From Stenotrophomonas sp. 57 (lineage in GTDB: Bacteria; Pseudomonadota; Gammaproteobacteria; Xanthomonadales; Xanthomonadaceae): a stretch of 64,000 nucleotides of DNA. The notes under the pieces are model-generated. The model saw only the letters and a list, made by a program, of their open reading frames with translations, searched no databases and was not told where the DNA came from. Position numbers and translations under genes: made by a program. The stretch covers positions 62,001-126,000 of the forward strand of contig NZ_CP127407.1 of NCBI RefSeq assembly GCF_030291075.1, read 5' to 3'. Numbering within the stretch: position 1 is the stretch's first letter; each line of letters starts with the position of its first letter. Shown here one piece after another: positions 1 through 6,851 of this stretch.

Positions 1-231
1 GCGCGCGGCACGCTGTATGCCACCGGCCGCGATGGCCAGCTGAAGCCGGTCGCGCAGGCGCATGCGGCGGCGTGGTTCGATGGACCGGGTGCAGGCCAGC
101 TCGTGCTGCCGTTCGACCAGGCTGCGTTGCCGGCCGGTTTCGGTGCGCCGTACGAGCTGCGCGACCTGCAGCTGCAGGACCAGAGCCGGATGGCACCGAT
201 CGAATCGCGCGCGCTGGCGTTGCGGTTCTGA
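1..231 (+). CDS. C-terminal end of a DUF4785-like protein (partial)
   Basis: Frame 1 is open from the first base to a TGA at 229-231 and gives the last 76 residues of a protein whose start lies outside the window. The text contains GTLYATG, AAAWF, PFDQAALPAGFGAPYELRDL and a final LALRF. This resembles the C-terminal beta-rich domain of exported Xanthomonadaceae DUF4785 proteins, a family of unknown function. Codon use (G or C at nearly all third positions) is normal for the region. A perfect hairpin at 242-264 follows the stop. The family call is from memory of the motif pattern and is only moderately sure; that it is a coding end is fairly certain. Confidence 0.6.
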   Translation, partial: ARGTLYATGRDGQLKPVAQAHAAAWFDGPGAGQLVLPFDQAALPAGFGAPYELRDLQLQDQSRMAPIESRALALRF

Positions 232-241
232 GGTTGGGCAC

Positions 242-264
242 AGCGGGCCGGGATCCGGCCCGCT
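242..264 (+). terminator. GC-rich hairpin after the first gene
   Basis: A perfect 10-bp stem (AGCGGGCCGG / CCGGCCCGCT) with loop GAT starts 11 nt after the stop codon of the partial gene. There is no T-run, so it may stabilise the 3' end or assist termination rather than act as a classical intrinsic terminator. Confidence 0.4.
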
Positions 265-299
265 GCATCGACATCATGACGGGACGGTCTGCCGGGGGG

Positions 300-386
300 G
301 TAGAGTCGACTGTTAGTCGACTATCGCGCGCAGCGCGGGATTTTTGCGATCCAGGCGAAAGGCAGTCGACTAACAGTCGACTCTAC
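300..386. repeat. Inverted pair of SMAG-type (GTAG) palindromes
   Basis: A 23-nt palindromic unit starting GTAGAGTCGACTG at 300-322 is repeated as its exact reverse complement at 364-386, with a 41-nt spacer. Each unit can fold alone, and the pair can form one long stem. The leading GTAG and inner palindrome are the hallmarks of the SMAG REP family of Stenotrophomonas. It lies between the 3' ends of the convergent genes at 231 and 446. Confidence 0.8.
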
Positions 387-445
387 CGCCGTGGGTTTCC
401 CGGGCCCATCGGTTTCCGAGCCGGCCGGTTTCCGAGCCCGTCGCC

Positions 446-1267
446 TTATCCCGCGTACGCGGTCAGCCGGCCTTCCTGCTCGCATACGGTAATCGCGCCG
501 CCGAACACCGCCGACAGCGGTTCGTTGCGCAGCAGCTCGGCGCGGGTGCCATCGGCCAGCACACGGCCATCGCGCAACAGCACCACGCGTTCGATCTCGG
601 GAATGATCTCTTCGATGTGGTGGGTCACCAGCACCAGCGTGATGCCCTGCTGGGCGAGCACCCGCATGGTCGCCACCAGCTGTTCGCGGGCGACCAGGTC
701 CAGCCCGGTGGAGGGCTCGTCCAGCAGCAGCGCCTGTGGCCGGTTGACCAGCGCCCGCGCGATCAGCACCCGGCGGGTCTCGCCGGCCGACAGCTCGGCA
801 TAGGCACGCTCGCGCAGTGCCAGCGCGCCGGTCATCGCCAGCGTCTCAGCGACGCGTGCACGCATGTCGGCGGTCACTTCGCGGAAGGCCGGCACCACGT
901 AGCTGGCAAAGAAGCCGGACAGCACCGCCTGTTCCACGGTCAGCCCGGGCATGTCGGCCAGGTTGCTGCTGAGATCGCCAGTGACGATGCCCAGCTGCGA
1001 ACGCAGCCGGTCCACCTGCCAGCGGTTCTGCCCCAGCACCTTCACCGCCACCGCGCCCTCGCCCTGGGCCAGCGGGTACAGCTCGCGGGTGATCAGCTTG
1101 ATGAAGGTCGACTTGCCGCAGCCGTTGGGGCCGAGCAGGGCGGTGTGCTGGCCCTGCGCGATGCGCAGGCTGAGCCCGTGCAGTACCTTCACCTGGCCAC
1201 GCACGACGGTGGCACGGTCCAGTTCGATCAACGGGGGCTGCTCCGCGACGGGCGGGGCGGCGATCAT
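446..1267 (-). CDS. ABC transporter ATP-binding protein (stand-alone ATPase)
   Basis: A 273-residue ATPase. The ATG at 1267 opens MIAAPPVAEQPP; the open frame runs further upstream, but that part is low-quality shadow sequence over the neighbouring desaturase. Walker A is GPNGCGKST, the signature is LSAGETRRVLIARAL, Walker B is ALLLDEPSTGLD, and a switch histidine follows in VLVTHHIEE. No membrane subunit gene is adjacent, and the fold resembles single-ATPase families such as ModF/YlmA. The substrate cannot be read from sequence. It is divergent from the desaturase gene, so a shared promoter region of about 150 bp (1268-1418) is likely. Confidence 0.85.
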   Translation of the reverse strand: MIAAPPVAEQPPLIELDRATVVRGQVKVLHGLSLRIAQGQHTALLGPNGCGKSTFIKLITRELYPLAQGEGAVAVKVLGQNRWQVDRLRSQLGIVTGDLSSNLADMPGLTVEQAVLSGFFASYVVPAFREVTADMRARVAETLAMTGALALRERAYAELSAGETRRVLIARALVNRPQALLLDEPSTGLDLVAREQLVATMRVLAQQGITLVLVTHHIEEIIPEIERVVLLRDGRVLADGTRAELLRNEPLSAVFGGAITVCEQEGRLTAYAG

Positions 1268-1418
1268 GGCGCTGGCGCGTGGATCAAGGCTCGACAACTC
1301 AGGTCCCCAACTGTGAACGGTGCCACGGAAGGCGGACGAAATCGCCGCCGCAGGGATGCAGTTTGCAACGCAAGCGCCCATGATGTCTGCCATCCCCGCG
1401 TCGATCCGGAGAGCCTTC

Positions 1419-2621
1419 ATGCCTGATGCCCTGATGTCCCTGTTGACCGGTGGTGTGATCGGCCTGGGCTGGTGGGCCATGCTGGCGGTGCTGCTGGTCT
1501 TCACCCAGATCACCATCTTCTCGGTGACCCTGTACCTGCACCGCAGCCAGGCCCATCGCGGGGTCGACTTCCATCCGGCGCTGGCCCATGTGTTCCGCTT
1601 CTGGCTGTGGCTCACCACCTCGATGATCACCCGCGAGTGGGTGGCCATCCATCGCAAGCACCACGCCAAGGTGGAGACCGAGGACGACCCGCACAGCCCG
1701 GTCACACGTGGCATCGGCAAGGTGTTCTGGCACGGCGTGGAGCTGTACCGCGAAGCGCGCGGCATGCGCGCAGACATCGAGCAGTACGGGCGTGGCACCC
1801 CGGATGATGCGATCGAGCGTCACCTGTATACCCCGCATGCCACGCTCGGCCCGGTGCTGCTGCTGGCGATCAACAGCGTGTTGTTCGGCTTGCCCGGCGT
1901 GGCCCTGTGGGCGATCCAGATGGCGTGGATCCCGTTCTGGGCCGCCGGTGTGGTCAATGGGCTGGGGCACTGGTGGGGGTACCGCAACTACGAATCGGCC
2001 GATACCTCCACCAACCTGACGCCGTGGGGGTTCTGGATCGGTGGCGAGGAACTGCACAACAACCACCACGCCTTCCCCAGTTCGGCGCGCTTTGCGATGC
2101 GGCGCTGGGAGTTCGACATCGGCTGGAGTGCGATCCGCCTGCTGCAGGCGCTGCGCCTGGCCAAGGTACTGCGGGTGGCGCCGGCCATGGACGTGCGCCC
2201 GAATATCGCCGTACCCGATGCCGAAACCCTGAAGGCGCTGCTCTCGCACCGTTTCCAGGCGATGACCGATTACCAGCGCAATGTGTTCATGCCGGCCCTG
2301 CGCGAGGAAGCCGCTCACGCCGGCGCCAAGCTGCGCCGCCTGCTGCCGCGTCGTCTGCGCCGTGGCCTGGTCAATGATGGCCGCTGGTTGAAGCCGGACA
2401 GCCGCGCCCAGCTCAGCGCATGGGTAGCACAGCGGCCACGCATCCGGACCCTGGTCGAGTACCGCGGCCGCTTGGCAGCCTTGCTGGAGGCGCGCGGCCA
2501 CGATGCGGCCGAGCGCCTGCACCAGCTGCAGGCGTGGTGCCGCGAGGCCGAGGAGAGCGGTATCGCGGCGTTGCAGGCTTACGCCGCACGATTGAAGGGC
2601 TACAGCCTGGTGGGCGCGTGA
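1419..2621 (+). CDS. Acyl-CoA / fatty acid desaturase (delta-9 type)
   Basis: A 400-residue integral membrane di-iron desaturase. The three histidine boxes are present and in order: HRSQAH, HRKHH and HNNHH. Hydrophobic segments lie near GGVIGLGWWAMLAVLLVFTQ and around PVLLLAINSVLFGLPG. Proteins of this type introduce a cis double bond into saturated acyl chains, tuning membrane fluidity aerobically. I chose the ATG at 1419 because GGAGAG (1408-1413) stands at good spacing; an upstream in-frame ATG at 1320 has no such site and would overlap the promoter region. About 90 C-terminal residues after the last box are charged and helical. The gene overlaps the next start by 4 nt. Confidence 0.9.
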   Translation: MPDALMSLLTGGVIGLGWWAMLAVLLVFTQITIFSVTLYLHRSQAHRGVDFHPALAHVFRFWLWLTTSMITREWVAIHRKHHAKVETEDDPHSPVTRGIGKVFWHGVELYREARGMRADIEQYGRGTPDDAIERHLYTPHATLGPVLLLAINSVLFGLPGVALWAIQMAWIPFWAAGVVNGLGHWWGYRNYESADTSTNLTPWGFWIGGEELHNNHHAFPSSARFAMRRWEFDIGWSAIRLLQALRLAKVLRVAPAMDVRPNIAVPDAETLKALLSHRFQAMTDYQRNVFMPALREEAAHAGAKLRRLLPRRLRRGLVNDGRWLKPDSRAQLSAWVAQRPRIRTLVEYRGRLAALLEARGHDAAERLHQLQAWCREAEESGIAALQAYAARLKGYSLVGA

Positions 2622-2950
2622 GGGCAGGGTACGGACTACTGCTGGCGGCGCTGCTGCCGGGCGCGGTGATGGCCCAGGTGACCGACACCGCCAGCTACCT
2701 GCAGCGGATGGACAGCGATGGTGACGGCAAGGTCAGCGAGGCCGAGTACGTGCAGTGGATGCTGTATGCCTTCGACCGCATGGACCGTAACGGCGATGGC
2801 GTGCTGAGCGCCGAGGAGCTGCCCGGCGGCAAGGGCAGGGCGATCAGCCGCGATCAGCAGCGGCAGGTGATCGTGAAGCGCTTCCACACGCAGGACGCCA
2901 ACGGTGATGGCTTCCTGGATGCGCGTGAACTGGCGGCACCGCCGCGCTGA
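2618..2950 (+). CDS. Small exported EF-hand calcium-binding protein
   Basis: Begins at a GTG that overlaps the desaturase stop (GTGA, 2618-2621), so translation is probably coupled. The 110-residue product has a short hydrophobic leader (YGLLLAALLPGAVMAQ) fitting a signal peptide cut after AMA-like residues. Three EF-hand loops follow: DSDGDGKVSEAE, DRNGDGVLSAEE and DANGDGFLDARE. All carry the expected acidic and glycine positions, so calcium binding outside the cytoplasm is likely. Coupling to the desaturase is an operon observation; no functional link is shown by the sequence. Confidence 0.8.
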   Translation: MRAGYGLLLAALLPGAVMAQVTDTASYLQRMDSDGDGKVSEAEYVQWMLYAFDRMDRNGDGVLSAEELPGGKGRAISRDQQRQVIVKRFHTQDANGDGFLDARELAAPPR

Positions 2951-3010
2951 CCCTGTACCATCGCCGGGCCATGCCCGGCCGCTTCGCATGGCCCGGCGTA
3001 GAATCACCGC

Positions 3011-3823
3011 ATGCCTGAACTGCCCGAAGTCGAAACCACCCGCCGCGGCCTGGCGCCGCATCTGGAAGGCCGCCGCATCCATGGCGTGATCCTGCGCCGC
3101 GCCGACCTGCGCTGGCCGATTCCGCCGGAAGTGGCCGAACTGCTGCCGGGACAGCGCATCGAGGACATCCGCCGCCGCGCCAAGTACCTGCTGCTGGACA
3201 CCGCCGTCGGCAGTGCCGTGCTGCACCTGGGCATGTCCGGCAGTCTGCGCGTGCTGCCCGGCGACACCCCGCTGCGCGCCCACGACCATGTGGATATCAG
3301 CCTGGACAACGGCCGCCTGCTGCGCTTCAACGACCCGCGCCGCTTTGGCAGCCTGCTCTGGCAGCCGGCCGGCGAGATCCACCCGCTGCTGCAGGGGCTG
3401 GGCCCGGAGCCGCTGGATGATGCCTTCGATGGGGACTACCTGTTCGCGCGCAGCCGCGGCCGCAGCGCACCGGTGAAGACGTTCCTGATGGACCAGGCGG
3501 TGGTGGTGGGCGTGGGCAACATCTACGCCGCCGAAAGCCTGTTCAAGGCTGGCATCAGCCCGCTGCGCGAGGCGGGAAAGATCTCGCGCGAGCGCTACCA
3601 GCGGCTGGCCGACGCGGTGAAGGAGATCCTCGGCTACGCCATCACCCGCGGCGGTACCACCCTGCGCGACTTCATCAGCCCGGACGGCGCGCCGGGCTAC
3701 TTTGAGCAGGAACTGCTGGTGTACGGCCGCGATGGCCTGCCGTGCCCGAACTGCGGCCGCGCGCTGAAGCACGCCACCATCGGCCAGCGCGCCAGCGTCT
3801 GGTGCAGCCACTGCCAGCGCTGA
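3011..3823 (+). CDS. mutM: Formamidopyrimidine-DNA glycosylase MutM (Fpg)
   Basis: Full length at 270 residues. It removes 8-oxoguanine and ring-opened purines from DNA and cleaves the abasic site by beta,delta-elimination. The N-terminus MPELPEVET supplies the catalytic Pro2 and Glu3. The helix-two-turn-helix region contains GVGNIYAAE, and the C-terminal zinc finger has its four cysteines in CPNCGRAL and CSHCQ. The start follows directly from the invariant N-terminus. An inverted repeat at 3830-3873 follows the stop. Confidence 0.97.
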   Translation: MPELPEVETTRRGLAPHLEGRRIHGVILRRADLRWPIPPEVAELLPGQRIEDIRRRAKYLLLDTAVGSAVLHLGMSGSLRVLPGDTPLRAHDHVDISLDNGRLLRFNDPRRFGSLLWQPAGEIHPLLQGLGPEPLDDAFDGDYLFARSRGRSAPVKTFLMDQAVVVGVGNIYAAESLFKAGISPLREAGKISRERYQRLADAVKEILGYAITRGGTTLRDFISPDGAPGYFEQELLVYGRDGLPCPNCGRALKHATIGQRASVWCSHCQR

Positions 3824-3829
3824 GCCGAG

Positions 3830-3873
3830 CGGGCAGCGGCAGCTGAACGGGCAGGGCGCGTCTCCGCTGCCCG
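3830..3873 (+). terminator. Inverted repeat downstream of mutM
   Basis: CGGGCAGCGG at 3830-3839 pairs perfectly with CCGCTGCCCG at 3864-3873, and a T-rich stretch (TTAACGTTTCTCT) follows. The 24-nt loop is long for an intrinsic terminator, so this is a tentative call. Confidence 0.4.
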
Positions 3874-3928
3874 TTAACGTTTCTCTGCCTATGATGGCCG
3901 ACCTTCCTTCCGTGCCTGACGCGCCTGC

Positions 3929-5533
3929 ATGCAACGACGCGACTTCATCCGCAATGCCTCCCTCGCCCTGGCTGCATTCGGCCTGCCGTCCCTGCCCGCG
4001 TGCGCGGCCAGCAAGAGCGGCCAGCTGGGTCTGCGCCGCCTCGGCCAGCCGCAGCCGTTCGACTTCGCCACCCTGAAGGGCCAGGCGCGCGCGCTGGCAC
4101 AGGCGCCCTACAAGAGCCACAAGCGCGTGTTGCCGGGCCGCCTGGAAGGACTGGACTGGGACCAGTACCAGTCGATCGGCTACCGCCAGGACCACGCCCT
4201 GTGGGCGGACCAGCCGGGCAAGTTCCAAGCCAAGTTCTTCCACCTGGGCCTGTACTTCCATTCGCCGGTGCGCATGTTCGACGTGGTCGACGGCAAGGCG
4301 CAGGAGCTGGCCTATGACGGCGCGGCGTTCAACTACGGCAAGAGCGGCATCAAGGACGGCGAGCTGCCGGCCGATCTGGGCTTCGCCGGGTTCCGCCTCA
4401 ACACCCGCAAGGACACCGACCGTGACTTTGCCGCGTTCCTTGGCGCCAGCTACTTCCGCGCCGTCGGCAAGGAAGGCCAGTACGGCCAGTCCGCGCGTGG
4501 CCTGGCGATCGACACCGGCATGGGCAAGCCGGAGGAATTCCCGGACTTCATCGCCTACTACCTGGAGCAGCCGTCGGCCGATTCGGAGACGATCGTGGTC
4601 TACGGCCTGCTGGATTCGCCCAGCGTGGCCGGCGCCTATCGCTTCGCGATCACCAATGGCGACGTGCTGCTGATGGACATCGACAGTGCGCTGTACCCGC
4701 GCAAGGCGATCGAGCGGTTGGGCATCGCCCCGTGCACCAGCATGTACCAGGTGGGTGAGAACGACCGTCGCATGGCATGGGACTGGCGCCCGGAGATCCA
4801 CGATACCGACGGCCTGTCGCTGTGGACCGGTGCCGGCGAATGGATCTGGCGGCCGCTGCTGAACCCGCGCAACCTGCGTTTCAACATGTTCGTGGACCGC
4901 AACCCGCGCGGCTTTGGCCTGCTGCAGCGTGACCGCAACTTCGACCACTACCAGGACGACGGCGTGTTCTACGAGAAGCGCCCGTGCCTGTGGGTGGAGC
5001 CGAAGGGCGAGTGGGGCGAGGGCTCGGTGCAGCTGGTGGAGATTCCCACCGTGGACGAGACCTTCGACAACATCGTCGCCTTCTGGAACCCGAAGGAAAA
5101 ACCGCAGCCGGGCCAGGAGCTGCTGGTCGGCTACCGCCTGTACTGGGGCGCCGAACCGCCGGCACGCCCGCCGTTGGCGCACTGCGTGGCCAGCCGTACC
5201 GGCCTGGGCGGCGTGGTCGGCAAGAAGCGCGAGTACTTCAGCTGGCGCTTCGCGGTGGACTTCGAAGGGGGCGAGCTGGCCACGCTGATCGACAAGGCCG
5301 AGGTCGAGGCGGTGGTGGAAGCCAGCCGCGGCCGGGTCGAGATCGTGTCGGCGCGCCCGCTGCGCGAGATCAACGGCTACCGCGCGATGTTCGACCTGGT
5401 GCCGCCGGAAGGCAGTACCGAGCAGATCGACATCCGCCTGTTCCTGCGCAGTGGTGGCAAGACCCTCACCGAGACGTGGCTGTACCAGTACACCCCGCCG
5501 CCGGCCGGTGCGCCGGAGCGCACGCTTTACTGA
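3929..5533 (+). CDS. opgD: Glucan biosynthesis protein D (OpgD/MdoD), Tat-exported
   Basis: 534 residues, matching the OpgD family. It acts in the periplasm on osmoregulated periplasmic glucans, controlling backbone structure. The N-terminus MQRRDFIRNASLALAAFGLP carries a twin-arginine motif followed by a hydrophobic stretch and an Ala-rich cleavage region; E. coli OpgD is a known Tat substrate. Family landmarks include FFHLGLYFHSPVRMFDV, FLGASYFRAVG, IVVYGLLDSPSVAGAYRF and GLLQRDRNFDHYQDD. The gene stands alone: no opgH is adjacent. Repeat cluster A begins 12 nt after the stop. Confidence 0.93.
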   Translation: MQRRDFIRNASLALAAFGLPSLPACAASKSGQLGLRRLGQPQPFDFATLKGQARALAQAPYKSHKRVLPGRLEGLDWDQYQSIGYRQDHALWADQPGKFQAKFFHLGLYFHSPVRMFDVVDGKAQELAYDGAAFNYGKSGIKDGELPADLGFAGFRLNTRKDTDRDFAAFLGASYFRAVGKEGQYGQSARGLAIDTGMGKPEEFPDFIAYYLEQPSADSETIVVYGLLDSPSVAGAYRFAITNGDVLLMDIDSALYPRKAIERLGIAPCTSMYQVGENDRRMAWDWRPEIHDTDGLSLWTGAGEWIWRPLLNPRNLRFNMFVDRNPRGFGLLQRDRNFDHYQDDGVFYEKRPCLWVEPKGEWGEGSVQLVEIPTVDETFDNIVAFWNPKEKPQPGQELLVGYRLYWGAEPPARPPLAHCVASRTGLGGVVGKKREYFSWRFAVDFEGGELATLIDKAEVEAVVEASRGRVEIVSARPLREINGYRAMFDLVPPEGSTEQIDIRLFLRSGGKTLTETWLYQYTPPPAGAPERTLY

Positions 5534-5615
5534 GTGGTTTGGGGGTGCAGGGCTTGCAGCCCTGCACCTGCTTCAAGCCACGTCTACGTCAACTTCAAAA
5601 GCTGGCTTTCCGTGG

Positions 5616-5723
5616 GAAGGCGGGGTGGGTCCGGTTGAGGGGGACGCTGCAAGTACGTCCATGTAAGCTCGGTCGCCGCATCCATGCGGCTCACGCCCCC
5701 TCAACCGGACCCACCCCGCCTTC
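5616..5723. repeat. Long hairpin A1 (28-bp perfect stem, 52-nt core)
   Basis: The arm at 5616-5643 (GAAGGCGGGGTGGGTCC...) is exactly complementary to 5696-5723. The 52-nt core at 5644-5695 includes an inner stem GCCGCATCCATGCGGC. The same core recurs at 62838-62889 on the opposite strand with one difference, inside unrelated arms. Confidence 0.9.
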
Positions 5724-5765
5724 GACAGTTTTCCGCGAGCTGTTGGAAGCTGCTGCTGACGGTGG

Positions 5766-5913
5766 GTGCCGACCGTTGGTCGGCACGGGCTCTGAGCCCA
5801 GATGAATTTCGATATCTGACAGGTTCCATCCACGCATGGCGTGGATCTACTGGCCGCTCCGACCCCATTCTGAATATCGATATCTGACAGATGTGCCGAC
5901 CAACGGTCGGCAC
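5766..5913. repeat. Inverted pair of GTCGGCAC palindromes with an inner SMAG unit
   Basis: GTGCCGACCGTTGGTCGGCA at 5766-5785 recurs inverted at 5893-5913. Between them, 5828-5850 is a GTAGATCCACG SMAG unit on the minus strand. A close match of ATGAATTTCGATATCTGACA appears at 5802-5822 and 5871-5890, so the interior is partly repeated as well. Confidence 0.8.
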
Positions 5914-5944
5914 CCACCAACAGTCGTGGGGATCTGTCAGAGGT

Positions 5945-6042
5945 GGGGCGGTGTGGGTGCGCAGGACCGTTGGCGCCATCGATGGCGCCATCGAGCCCCC
6001 ATGGATGGGTTTACGGCGTGTCCTGCCCACCCACACCGCCCC
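5945..6042. repeat. Long hairpin A2 (22-bp stem, 54-nt core)
   Basis: Arm 5945-5966 (GGGGCGGTGTGGGTGCGCAG...) pairs with 6021-6042 with one mismatch. The core at 5967-6020 contains the palindromes TGGCGCCA on either side of TCGA. On the minus strand the core matches that of the copy at 62513-62566 at 51 of 54 positions. Confidence 0.9.
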
Positions 6043-6129
6043 GCCATCCCACGGAATGCCGCTCCGGCTTTTGACGTTGCCGTTGCATTGAGCAGGTGCA
6101 GGGCTGCAAGCCCTGCAGAAAAACACCCC

Positions 6130-6750
6130 TTACAGCGGCAGGGGCGCCTGCGCCGGGTCGATCCGCCCTTCACCGCGGGTGATCTTCTTGAACTCGGCGC
6201 GGCTCACCGACACATAGCGTTCGTTGCCACCAATCTCCACCTGCGGGCCGTCCTGCACCGCATGGCCATGCTCGTCCACGCGCACCGTCATCGTCGCCTT
6301 CTTGCCGCTGTGGCAGATGGTCTTGATCTCCTGCATCTCGTCGGCCCAGGCCAGCAGGTACTGGCTGCCTTCGAACAGCTCGCCGCGGAAGTCGGTGCGC
6401 AGGCCGTAGCACAGCACCGGAATGCGCAGCTGGTCGACCACCTCGCTGAGCTGCCAGACCTGGGCACGGGTGAGGAACTGCGCTTCGTCCACCAGCACGC
6501 AGCCCATCGCCCCGTTGGCGGCCAGGTCCTGCTCGACCCACTGCTGCAGGTCGGTGTCACGGTCGAACGCCATGCCCTCGGCGCGCAGGCCGATGCGCGA
6601 GGCGACCACGCCGGCACCGGCACAGTCGTCCAGGCGCGGGGTCAGGATCGCCACCCGCATGCCGCGCTCGCGGTAGTTGTGCGCGCTCTGCAGCAGGGTG
6701 GTGGTCTTGCCGGCGTTCATCGCCGAATAGTAGAAATAGAGCTTGGCCAT
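6130..6750 (-). CDS. tdk: Thymidine kinase (type II)
   Basis: 206 residues. Phosphorylates thymidine in the salvage pathway. The P-loop is SAMNAGKTT, the Walker B/DE motif is [10 protein letters not shown], and the lasso-region consensus [12 protein letters not shown] is present. In zinc-containing family members two Cys pairs hold the lasso domain. Here the first site reads ICHSGKKA with a single Cys, and the SVCR position reads SVSR, so the usual zinc ligands appear to be missing. The gene is convergent with opgD and divergent from rep, with about 100 bp between tdk and rep. No strong ribosome-binding site is visible before the ATG at 6750. Confidence 0.93.
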   Translation of the reverse strand: MAKLYFYYSAMNAGKTTTLLQSAHNYRERGMRVAILTPRLDDCAGAGVVASRIGLRAEGMAFDRDTDLQQWVEQDLAANGAMGCVLVDEAQFLTRAQVWQLSEVVDQLRIPVLCYGLRTDFRGELFEGSQYLLAWADEMQEIKTICHSGKKATMTVRVDEHGHAVQDGPQVEIGGNERYVSVSRAEFKKITRGEGRIDPAQAPLPL

Positions 6751-6851
6751 CGGCTGATTGTACGCCGCTGCCCCTACGCGCCGACGCCGTTCAGCATCCC
6801 CACCGGCCGGCGGCTGTGGCCGTCACCCGGGCCCGCTACAATCCCTCTCCA

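Larger units (their letters stand above)
5534..6129. repeat. Repeat cluster A: two composite hairpin modules between convergent genes
   Basis: No gene is supported in this 596-bp gap between opgD and tdk. Two modules face each other. Each outer end has a GTGCAGGGC-type palindrome (5545-5567 and 6097-6117), then a spacer containing an AACGTCAA motif and a TTCCGTGGG or TTCCGTGGGATGG motif, then a long hairpin (5616-5723 and 5945-6042), then a GGTCGGCAC palindrome (5766-5786 and 5893-5913). The centre holds a GTAGATCCACG-type SMAG unit on the minus strand (5828-5850) and two copies of the spacer TTCGATATCTGACAG or a close variant (ending 5822 and 5890). Small open frames here are unsupported. 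Confidence 0.8.

Noticed and set aside
300..386. attachment site or insertion-sequence ends
   Set aside because: The inverted pair has only a 41-nt interior and no transposase; it matches the SMAG pair type found elsewhere in the window.
2636..5182. 848-codon open frame on the minus strand across opgD and mutM
   Set aside because: It spans several conserved plus-strand genes and reads as the complement of their codons.
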